From positions 1 to 23,214 of the forward strand of contig CAZNRY010000044.1 of assembly GCA_964575675.1 (NCBI GenBank): a stretch of DNA of 23,214 bases, written 5' to 3'. The DNA is from CAZNRY01 sp964575675. GTDB lineage: Bacteria > Eisenbacteria > RBG-16-71-46 > CAIMUX01 > VGJL01. Below are positions 6,394 to 12,474 of this stretch, one piece after another. The notes beneath the pieces are model-generated. The model made no database searches and was not told the DNA's origin. It saw only the letters and a program-made list of their open reading frames with translations. Position numbers and translations under genes: made by a program. Numbering within the stretch: position 1 is the stretch's first letter; the number at the start of each line of letters is the position of its first letter.

Positions 6394-7491
6394 ATGCCCC
6401 TGAACTACACGCTCGGCGAGGAGATCGACGACGTCGTCCTCGACCTGATCCGTCGCTCCGGCAGAACTGAAAGTCCAGACCTGATTCGAGAAATCGCGAC
6501 GACCGCTTTCAAGCTCGTCGGGGACGGCGCAAGCCGCGGCGACCTGAAGATCCTCAACAGCGCGATGAAGGAGCTGCGCTACGCCTTCCGTCTCTTCGCG
6601 CCGTTCGCTACCTACCGGAAGGTCAGCATCTTCGGCTCCGCGCGCCTCGCTCCCGAGACCCCCGAGTACGCCCTCGCGGAGCGGCTCGCCGCGGAGCTGG
6701 TCCGCGCAGGGATGCTCGTAATCACGGGCGCGGGGGGCGGGATCATGGAAGCGGGCAACCGCGGGGCCGGGGACGGCGGCAGCTTCGGACTCGCGATCCG
6801 CCTGCCGATGGAGCCCGAGGTCAATCCACACATCCGCAGGCCGGACCGGTTGATCAACTTCAAGTACTTCTTCACGCGGAAGCTGATCTTCATCAAGGAG
6901 TCGGACGCGATCGTCTTGTTCCCCGGCGGATTCGGGACCATGGACGAGTGCTTCGAGCTGCTGACCTTGCTGCAGACGGGGAAGTGCGATCCGAGGCCGG
7001 TCATCTTGATGGATCCGCCGGGGAGCGGCTACTGGGAGGGATGGCTCTCGTTCATCCACAAGCAGCTTGCGGAGCGGAAGCTGATCAATCCGCGGGACCT
7101 CGCGTTTCTGACGCACACATCTGATCCCGCGGAGACGATCGGCGAGGTCCGCCGCTTCTACGCGAATTACCACTCGTCCCGGTATGTGGCTGACAAGCTG
7201 CTGATCCGACTGGAACAGCCGCCAGACGACGAGCAGCTCGACGACTGGTCCCGTCGGTTCACCGACATCCTCACGGGCGGAAAGATCGAGCGATCTGTGC
7301 CGCCGCCAGAGGATACGCAGGACCCGCTGCTCACGCATCTCCACTGCATCGAGTTCGCCTTCACGCGAACGAGTTTCGCGCGACTGAGGGAGCTGATCGA
7401 TGCGGTGAACGAACGAGCGGGCGGGGCAGTGGACCGCTCCGGTCAGGCCCCTCCGGGGGCGCGACCCACGGACGCGGCGGAGGGGCGATGA
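6394..7491 (+). CDS. LOG-family (TIGR00730-like) nucleotide phosphoribohydrolase
   Basis: The protein has 365 residues. ATG at 6394 (MPLNYTLGEE) follows GGAGGA by 6 nt; the frame is open further upstream but without a ribosome site. The Rossmann core holds VSIFGSARLAPETPEYALA, then VITGAGGGIMEAGNRGA near residue 110, then FPGGFGTMDECFELLTLLQTG near 175. PGGxGTxxE is the LOG signature that binds nucleoside monophosphate and catalyses cleavage of the base from ribose 5-phosphate. A C-terminal extension of about 110 residues matches the long bacterial subgroup. Plant LOG makes cytokinin; bacterial relatives act in nucleotide turnover or are unassigned, so the substrate is unknown. Its stop overlaps the thiD start as ATGA, so it is the first gene of the thiamine operon. 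Confidence 0.9.
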   Translation: MPLNYTLGEEIDDVVLDLIRRSGRTESPDLIREIATTAFKLVGDGASRGDLKILNSAMKELRYAFRLFAPFATYRKVSIFGSARLAPETPEYALAERLAAELVRAGMLVITGAGGGIMEAGNRGAGDGGSFGLAIRLPMEPEVNPHIRRPDRLINFKYFFTRKLIFIKESDAIVLFPGGFGTMDECFELLTLLQTGKCDPRPVILMDPPGSGYWEGWLSFIHKQLAERKLINPRDLAFLTHTSDPAETIGEVRRFYANYHSSRYVADKLLIRLEQPPDDEQLDDWSRRFTDILTGGKIERSVPPPEDTQDPLLTHLHCIEFAFTRTSFARLRELIDAVNERAGGAVDRSGQAPPGARPTDAAEGR

Positions 7492-8309
7492 TCCCGTCGG
7501 TGCTGACGATCGCGGGCTCCGATTCGGGGGGCGGGGCGGGGATCCAAGCCGACATCAAGACGATTCAAGCCTGCCGCTGCTATGGACTCTCCGTCCTGGT
7601 TTCGATCACCGCCCAGAACACGCAGACGGTCACCGCGGAGTTCGATCTCCCCTTGGAGATCATCGAGGCGCAGCTTGATGCCGTCTTCGACGACATCGAG
7701 ATCGCCGCCGTGAAAACCGGGATGCTCTCGAGCGCAGCGATCGTCGAGACGGTGGCGCGCAAGCTGAAGGAGCGAAAGGTCGAGAGGCTCGTCGTCGACC
7801 CCGTGATGATCAGCAAGAGCGGCTATCCGCTCCTTCGCGAAGACGCCGTCGAGACGCTGCGGAAACGGCTCCTTCCGCTCGCCATGGTGGTAACCCCCAA
7901 CCGGCACGAGGCCGAACTGCTCGCCGGGGTCGAGGTCAAGAACGAGTCGGACGCCCGCGAGGCGGGGCTGCGGATCCTCGAGACCGGATGCGGGGCGGTT
8001 CTCATCAAGGGAGGACACATCGACGCGTTTCAGAGCATCGACTATCTCGTGACGGCCGGGGGGGTGCGCGCCTACCCGGCCGAGCGCATCCGGACGAAGA
8101 ACACGCACGGGACCGGGTGCACATACTCGGCCGCCCTCGCCTCGTCGCTGGCCCAGGGACTAGAGCTCGAGGAGGCGGTTCGGCGCTCGAAGCAGTACGT
8201 GACCGAGGCGATCCGGCACGGCCTCGACATCGGCCGCGGGCACGGCCCGACCGATCATTTCTGGTTCCTCAGGGAGGGTGACACGCACTCGGATGGACTT
8301 TCACATTGA
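7488..8309 (+). CDS. thiD: Hydroxymethylpyrimidine/phosphomethylpyrimidine kinase ThiD
   Basis: The 273-residue protein is of normal length for ThiD, which phosphorylates HMP and then HMP-P to give HMP-PP for thiamine synthesis. It has the ribokinase-fold opening LTIAGSDSGGGAGIQADIKT (residues 6-25), VKTGMLSS near 80, VVDPVMISKSGYPLL near 105, TPNRHEAELL near 138, and the anion-hole/catalytic motif NTHGTGCTYSAALA near 205. ATG overlaps the upstream stop (ATGA), with GGAGG four bases before the start. No fused ThiE domain is present; ThiE is encoded by the next gene, whose TTG start overlaps this stop codon. Confidence 0.97.
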   Translation: MIPSVLTIAGSDSGGGAGIQADIKTIQACRCYGLSVLVSITAQNTQTVTAEFDLPLEIIEAQLDAVFDDIEIAAVKTGMLSSAAIVETVARKLKERKVERLVVDPVMISKSGYPLLREDAVETLRKRLLPLAMVVTPNRHEAELLAGVEVKNESDAREAGLRILETGCGAVLIKGGHIDAFQSIDYLVTAGGVRAYPAERIRTKNTHGTGCTYSAALASSLAQGLELEEAVRRSKQYVTEAIRHGLDIGRGHGPTDHFWFLREGDTHSDGLSH

Positions 8310-8956
8310 GGATCGGGCGCCTTCACATCCTGACGGATCGATCGATCCAGGACCGCTTCGATCATGCCGAGCTTGCAGCTATGGCGATTCGCGGCGGTGC
8401 GGACCTGATCCAGTTTCGTGAGAAGACCGGAACGACCCGCGAGATGATCGCGGCGGCCCGGGCTGCCCGCGAGGTCTGCAGGCGGATGCGGATCCCCTTC
8501 CTGGTCAACGATCGGGTGGACGTCGCGATCGCCGTCGACGCCGACGGGGTCCACCTCGGGCTCGACGATCTCCCGCTGCCGCTCGCCCGCCGCCTGCTCG
8601 GCCCGCATCGGGTGATCGGCGCCTCGGCGGGATCCGTCGAGGAAGCGATCGCGGGGTGGCGCCAGGGAGCGGACTACCTCGGCTGCGGGCCGGTCTTCGC
8701 GACCAAGACCAAACTTGACGCCGGCCCCGCATCGGGGACGACACTCCTCTGGCAGGTCGCCCGCGCCGTTCCGATCCCGGTCATCGGGATCGCCGGGATC
8801 GGTCCCTCCAACTTGGAGGAGGTTATGCGGACCGGCGCCCACGGCGCCGCCGTGATCTCATCGGTCTGCGCCGCGCTCGACCCGGAAGCGGCGACCCGCG
8901 CGCTCCGCGACATCATCGACGCTCACCTTCGGCGCGCGGCCGGGGAGAGCGGATGA
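8306..8956 (+). CDS. thiE: Thiamine-phosphate synthase ThiE
   Basis: The 216-residue TIM-barrel enzyme joins HMP-PP and thiazole phosphate to make thiamine phosphate. Visible motifs are LHILTDRS at the N-terminus, DLIQFREKTG (Q-x-R-x-K diphosphate site), LVNDRVDVAIAVDADGVHLG (Mg and pyrimidine site), YLGCGPVFATKTK, and IGIAGIGPSNLEEV. The start is TTG at 8306, overlapping the thiD stop as TTGA; no other in-frame start lies early enough to keep the first strand, and the ribosome site is weak, so translation probably depends on coupling. HLGQ-D of most ThiE proteins reads HLGLDD here. Confidence 0.96.
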   Translation: MRIGRLHILTDRSIQDRFDHAELAAMAIRGGADLIQFREKTGTTREMIAAARAAREVCRRMRIPFLVNDRVDVAIAVDADGVHLGLDDLPLPLARRLLGPHRVIGASAGSVEEAIAGWRQGADYLGCGPVFATKTKLDAGPASGTTLLWQVARAVPIPVIGIAGIGPSNLEEVMRTGAHGAAVISSVCAALDPEAATRALRDIIDAHLRRAAGESG

Positions 8957-10038
8957 TCGACGATCGAGGGTGGCTGGGCGCCACAGGCACGCCGCTCCAA
9001 TCGCTGGGCGAGTTCGGTCTGATCGCGAGACTGAGGGAGCAGATCGCGCGACGCACACTCCATGCGGGCCTTCCGAATAAAGGGATCTCCGTCGGAATCG
9101 GCGACGATGCCGCGTCCATCGTTCCGACCCCCGGGCACGAAGTCCTCGTCACGTGCGACATTCAGGTGGCCGGGCGGCATTTCATTCCTTCATGGACGAC
9201 CCCTCGGGCCATCGGGGCGCGTTGCGCGACGATCAGCCTGAGCGACATCGGGGCGATGGGGGGCTCCCCCACGGCGGCCGTCGTCTCATTGGGGTTGGGA
9301 CCCGAGCTGGCCATCGAGGACGTCGAGGGACTCTATGAGGGAATCCTGGACCGGCTGCTGCCGTTGCGATGTCGCCTGGTCGGGGGGAATGTGACGTCTC
9401 TCGAGAGCGGTCTCATCGTGGACATCACGGTTCTGGGCGAGGTCGAGGCGGGGAGAGCCGTCCGGCGCGATACCGGCCGGGCGGGCGACATCGTCTGGGT
9501 GACGGGGGCCCCCGGCTCGGCGGCCGCCGGCCTGGCCCTCCTCCAGGCTGGAATCAGCGACGACCCGGCGCTCGGGCTCGGCCGACTGGTCCGTGCCTAT
9601 CTCGAACCGCGCGGAAGGATCTACGAGGGGCGCGCCCTGGGACGGAACGGTGTGGTCACCTCCATGATCGACGTGAGCGACGGGATGATCGGCGACCTCC
9701 GCCATCTGGTCGAGGGGCGAGATCTTGGGGTCCTGCTGAAGGAGGATGCCGTCCCGATCGGGGATGACCTTCTCGCGGCAGGGACGCGGCTGAGCCGGGC
9801 CCCGGATTCGTTCCTCCTCTCCGCGAGCGACGACTACGAGCTCCTCTTCACGACCGCGCCGACGGAGGCCGACCGGGCGATTGCGGCGATCCGGGAGATC
9901 TCGGACGCTCCCCTCTGGCCGATCGGGGAGCTCGTGGCCGGGAGCGGGGGAGAGATCATGGTCGAGGATCGTCAGGGGCGCCGCCGCCCTCCGATCGGGG
10001 GAGGCTGGGACCACTTCCGCGCCGACCGGAGCGACTGA
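8953..10038 (+). CDS. thiL: Thiamine-monophosphate kinase ThiL
   Basis: The 361-residue protein phosphorylates thiamine phosphate to the coenzyme thiamine pyrophosphate. It has the ThiL/PurM-like motifs GEFGLIARL (residues 18-26), ISVGIGDDAASI near 48, then the Mg/ATP-binding region VTCDIQVAGRHF, where the common E-G-V-H-F reads A-G-R-H-F. Next come SLSDIGAMGGSP, GGNVTSLESG, MIDVSDGMIGDLRHL, and SASDDYELLFT. Start ATG overlaps the thiE stop as ATGA. This closes a thiD-thiE-thiL set, which makes TPP from HMP and thiazole units; the de novo genes thiC and thiG are not in this window. Some 30 N-terminal residues precede the first core motif, slightly longer than usual. Confidence 0.96.
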   Translation: MIDDRGWLGATGTPLQSLGEFGLIARLREQIARRTLHAGLPNKGISVGIGDDAASIVPTPGHEVLVTCDIQVAGRHFIPSWTTPRAIGARCATISLSDIGAMGGSPTAAVVSLGLGPELAIEDVEGLYEGILDRLLPLRCRLVGGNVTSLESGLIVDITVLGEVEAGRAVRRDTGRAGDIVWVTGAPGSAAAGLALLQAGISDDPALGLGRLVRAYLEPRGRIYEGRALGRNGVVTSMIDVSDGMIGDLRHLVEGRDLGVLLKEDAVPIGDDLLAAGTRLSRAPDSFLLSASDDYELLFTTAPTEADRAIAAIREISDAPLWPIGELVAGSGGEIMVEDRQGRRRPPIGGGWDHFRADRSD

Positions 10039-10043
10039 TCCCG

Positions 10044-10075
10044 CCTGCCTGCCGGCAGGGTCTCGCGAGGGACCC
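10044..10075 (+). terminator. Possible terminator hairpins after thiL
   Basis: A perfect palindrome CCTGCCGGCAGG (10048-10059) starts 10 bp after the thiL stop. It overlaps a second hairpin, GGGTC (10058-10062) with GACCC (10071-10075), whose loop contains CTCGCGAG. No T-tract follows, so termination efficiency is uncertain. Confidence 0.35.
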
Positions 10076-10099
10076 GCGGCCGGACGGGGAGGGCGGGGG

Positions 10100-10260
10100 G
10101 AATGTGTGGCGGCAAACCCCAAAATGCGAAAAAAGCGTTGCATCCCTTGAATGGGCTGATAGTTTGTCCCTGCACCCCTGAGGGTGCGTGCGGGTGCACG
10201 CACTCGGCACCAGAGGAACTGGTCTAGGGCCCAAGGGCCTTGGGGAGGGGCGTCAATCCG
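10100..10260 (+). promoter_or_regulatory. AT-richer leader with competing hairpins
   Basis: A possible promoter (TTGCAT, 16 bp, TAGTTT) lies near 10138-10165. It is followed by two perfect hairpins that share bases and so exclude each other: GCACCC-CTGA-GGGTGC (10172-10187) and GTGCGTGC-GGGT-GCACGCAC (10184-10203). ACCAG-AGGAA-CTGGT and CCCAAGG-G-CCTTGGG follow. The arrangement resembles an attenuator or small structured RNA ahead of the lysine-rich micro-ORF. No known riboswitch consensus is recognised. Confidence 0.35.
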
Positions 10261-10278
10261 GCAGAAGGAGACTGTACC

Positions 10279-10326
10279 GTGCCCGCAAAGAAGAAGGCTG
10301 CGAAGAAGACCACGAAGAAGAAGTAG
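10279..10326 (+). CDS. Possible 15-residue lysine-rich micropeptide
   Basis: GTG at 10279 follows AAGGAG with 8-nt spacing, a better ribosome site than many long genes here have. The frame reads MPAKKKAAKKTTKKK and ends at TAG. Nine of 15 residues are Lys, and the pattern resembles the repetitive tails of bacterial histone H1-like DNA-binding proteins. It could be a nucleic-acid-binding micropeptide, a leader peptide, or the stump of a longer H1-like gene; the TAG follows immediately on the AAG run. No reading frame of the same character continues after the stop. Confidence 0.4.
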   Translation: MPAKKKAAKKTTKKK

Positions 10327-10446
10327 CTGAGACTGCAGGCCGGCATTGCGCCGGGACGTCTCGAGGGGGGGATCGCGTCCACACAGCGCGAATCCCCCTC
10401 ATCATTTGTAGCGCGGGCGACGCCTCGCCTTCGGATCTCCCCGGGA

Positions 10447-10455
10447 TGCTATGCT
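10447..10455 (+). promoter_or_regulatory. Extended -10 promoter of the PorV/PorQ-like gene
   Basis: TGCTATGCT is an extended -10 (TG-n-TATGCT) with predicted start near 10462, some 20 bp before the likely translation start. No clear -35 hexamer is present. Confidence 0.35.
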
Positions 10456-10470
10456 CGCTCCTGCCGGGCA

Positions 10471-11433
10471 ATGGGAGGATGGATGGGACGGGGAAGAGGT
10501 CGTTGGATCGCGGGGCTTCTCGCCCTGATCGTCCTCACATCGACCGCCGCGGAAGCTGCCCGCGAGTTCGAGAAGGTCGCGACGATCGGCGCCCAGTTCC
10601 TCAAGATAGGAATCGGGGCGCGCGCGACCGCCATGGCGGGCGCGTTCGTCGCGGTCGCGGACGATCCCACCGCCGCGTACTGGAATCCCGCCGGGATTGC
10701 GAGGCTGGAGCATCGCTCCCTCTCCTTCGATCACGCGAACTGGTTCGCGGACATCGATCTCGTGCACGTCGCGTACGTCTTTCACATCCCCTTCTCCCCC
10801 GGCACCTTTGCGATCCAGGCACGCAGCCTCTCGATGGACCGGATGCCCGTGCGGACGGTCTTCCGGCCGCAGGGAGACGGCACGAGCTATGACGCGGGCG
10901 ATCTCTCGATCGGGCTGAGCTACGCGCGCTCGTTGACCGACAAGTTCTCGACGGGGCTGTCGATCCATTACATCCAATCGACGCTCGCGGGCTACACGGC
11001 GAACGCCACGGCCTTCGACTTCGGAACGCTCTATGACACCGGTTATCGTTCGCTGAAGATCGGCATGTCGATCCAGAGCATCGGCTCCGAGATGACCTTC
11101 ATCGAGGACCCAGTCAAGCTCCCCACGATCTTCCGCGTGGGGATGTCGATGGACTTCCTGAACACGGGACGGCAGCGACTCCTCGCGTCGGGCGAGTTCC
11201 AGCACCCTCCCGACAACACCGAGCGGGCCTGCAGCGGCGTCGAGTACGCACTGATGGACTTCGTCTTTCTGCGAGGCGGCTGGTATTTCCGCTACGACCA
11301 GGAACGATTCGGGGCCGGCGGCGGGGTGAAGATCCCGACGGGTGGGTCGGCATTCCTGAAGGCGGACTACAGCTACACGGAGAACCGCGATCTTCCAGGG
11401 ATCCACCGCTTCGGCGTCGATCTGACCTTCTAG
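10471..11433 (+). CDS. PorV/PorQ-family outer-membrane beta-barrel protein
   Basis: The 320-residue frame has a signal peptide (GRWIAGLLALIVLTSTAAEA) followed by the family hallmark GAQFLKIGIGARATAMAGAF and VADDPTAAYWNPAGIARLE. Many amphipathic strands follow and the protein ends in a barrel-type IHRFGVDLTF, with the terminal Phe typical of outer-membrane insertion. PorV and PorQ relatives act in type IX secretion or as FadL-like barrels; many members outside Bacteroidetes have no known role, and no other T9SS gene is in the window. A second in-frame ATG at 10483 (MGRGRGRW) has GGGAGG upstream and gives a cleaner signal peptide, so the mature protein is the same either way. The TAG stop is part of the CTAG that begins repeat copy B. 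Confidence 0.88.
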   Translation: MGGWMGRGRGRWIAGLLALIVLTSTAAEAAREFEKVATIGAQFLKIGIGARATAMAGAFVAVADDPTAAYWNPAGIARLEHRSLSFDHANWFADIDLVHVAYVFHIPFSPGTFAIQARSLSMDRMPVRTVFRPQGDGTSYDAGDLSIGLSYARSLTDKFSTGLSIHYIQSTLAGYTANATAFDFGTLYDTGYRSLKIGMSIQSIGSEMTFIEDPVKLPTIFRVGMSMDFLNTGRQRLLASGEFQHPPDNTERACSGVEYALMDFVFLRGGWYFRYDQERFGAGGGVKIPTGGSAFLKADYSYTENRDLPGIHRFGVDLTF

Positions 11434-11554
11434 ACGAGTTTGACTTCGGCTGAAAAGCGAGCCCGCGCACCGCGAGGTCCGGCGCCCCGGGGAGAATAGC
11501 CGGGCCGAGCGGATGCGCGAGGCGAGCTTCTCAAGTCCGCTCAAACTGGTCTAG
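11430..11554 (+). repeat. 125-bp hairpin repeat, copy B (best preserved ends)
   Basis: The element begins CTAGACGAGTTTGA and ends TCAAACTGGTCTAG, a 14-bp terminal inverted repeat with one mismatch. Inside, the arms continue to pair: GACTT/AAGTC, AAGC/GCTT, GCC/GGC, GCGCA/TGCGC, CCGC/GCGG and GGTCCGGC/GCCGGGCC, closed by a 15-nt loop containing CCCCGGGG. Opposed GA/GA pairs separate several stems. There is no ORF. It is about 92% identical to copy C and 82% to copy A by hand count. The first CTAG carries the stop codon of the preceding gene. Confidence 0.9.
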
Positions 11555-11603
11555 CCGCGCTCGCAGGATTCGCGATTGACGCGCCCCTCGGCCGACCCAT
11601 CTT

Positions 11604-11612
11604 TGCTACGAT
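11604..11612 (+). promoter_or_regulatory. Extended -10 promoter of the dppA-peptidase operon
   Basis: TGCTACGAT gives a predicted start near 11619 and a 19-nt leader containing GGAGG. TTGACG (11576-11581) is too far away (25 bp) to serve as its -35, but would sit 17 bp from CATCTT (11599-11604) as an alternative. Confidence 0.4.
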
Positions 11613-11637
11613 CCCTCCCGAATCACGGAGGAATCCC

Positions 11638-12474
11638 ATGAAGATGTTCATTTCCGCGGATATCGAGGGGGTCGGCGGGGTCGCGACCTGGGATCAGGCG
11701 AAGACCGACGGCGTCGACCACGCACGGGCGCGCCAGTGGATGACCGACGACGTGAATGCGGCAATCGAAGGGGCGATCGAGGGGGGCGCGGAGCAGATCG
11801 TCGTTCGAGACGCCCACGGCCGCGCCCGGAACATCCTGTGGGAGGCCCTCCATCCGAGGGCGAAGCTCATCAGCGGATGGGGCCCCACGATCGACATGGT
11901 TCAGGGGCTCGACGCCTCGTTCGACCTGTTGTTCCTCGTCGGCTACCATCCCGGGCCATCCGTTCCGGGCGGCGTGTTGTCCCACACCTTCTCGTCGAGG
12001 ATCATCGACCTGAGGCTCAATGGGGAGCCCTGCAATGAGGCCGTCGTCGCGGCGCTTCAGGCGGGAATCCACGGGATCCCGGTCGGCCTGGTGACGGGAC
12101 AGGCGGAGCTGCGGGAAGAGATCCGGCCCACCATGCCCGATGCGCGCTTCGTCGTGACGAAGCATGGGATCGCCTACCAGGCAGCGCTCCTCGAACCGAT
12201 GGTGGAGGTGCGTCGCGGAATTCGCGAGGGGGCGCGCGATGCGGTGCTCCGCAGGGCCGCCGGTGATGGGCCTGCGCCGTTGCGCCCGGGGCCGCCGCTG
12301 CAGATCGAGATCGAGCTTGCGACGCTCGAAGCAGTCTCGGCGATCGAGGGAGGGGAAGGGGTCGAACGCGTCTCGGCGGGCGGGCTCGTTATCACGGCCG
12401 ACGATGTCCCCGCGTTGATCCGCCGGTTCTTCGCGATGCTTCAACTCCTCTACGCGGTGAGGGACTCGGCATGA
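11638..12474 (+). CDS. M55-family D-aminopeptidase (DppA-like)
   Basis: The 278-residue protein matches DppA, a self-compartmentalising zinc D-aminopeptidase that releases N-terminal D-amino acids from short peptides such as D-Ala-D-Ala. The dinuclear zinc ligands appear at nearly the same positions as in B. subtilis DppA: Asp8 and Glu10 (SADIEG), His60 (DAHG), His104 (GYHPG) and Glu134 (NGEPCNE). The proposed nucleophile or base is His116 (LSHTFSS). The common VSGD after the GIPV strand reads VTGQ. ATG follows GGAGGAATCCC. No signal peptide is seen, so it acts in the cytoplasm. The stop overlaps the next start as ATGA, tying it to a secreted peptidase. Confidence 0.93.
   Translation: MKMFISADIEGVGGVATWDQAKTDGVDHARARQWMTDDVNAAIEGAIEGGAEQIVVRDAHGRARNILWEALHPRAKLISGWGPTIDMVQGLDASFDLLFLVGYHPGPSVPGGVLSHTFSSRIIDLRLNGEPCNEAVVAALQAGIHGIPVGLVTGQAELREEIRPTMPDARFVVTKHGIAYQAALLEPMVEVRRGIREGARDAVLRRAAGDGPAPLRPGPPLQIEIELATLEAVSAIEGGEGVERVSAGGLVITADDVPALIRRFFAMLQLLYAVRDSA

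Noticed and set aside
7440..7500. TPP riboswitch for the thiamine genes
   Set aside because: The genes overlap the LOG gene directly, the leader ahead of LOG is only about 13 nt, and no TPP aptamer-like motif was seen.
9286..10203. Long minus-strand open frames opposite thiL and elsewhere (also 17988-19676, 21894-23072)
   Set aside because: They are antisense shadows produced by high GC in the codon third position: Arg/Gly/Pro-rich, no recognisable motifs, and covering well-supported genes.
10216..10226. AACTGGTCTAG, identical to the end of the 125-bp repeat
   Set aside because: The upstream bases do not align with the repeat, and the segment forms its own small hairpin (ACCAG-AGGAA-CTGGT). 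An 11-base match alone is too weak to call a relic.
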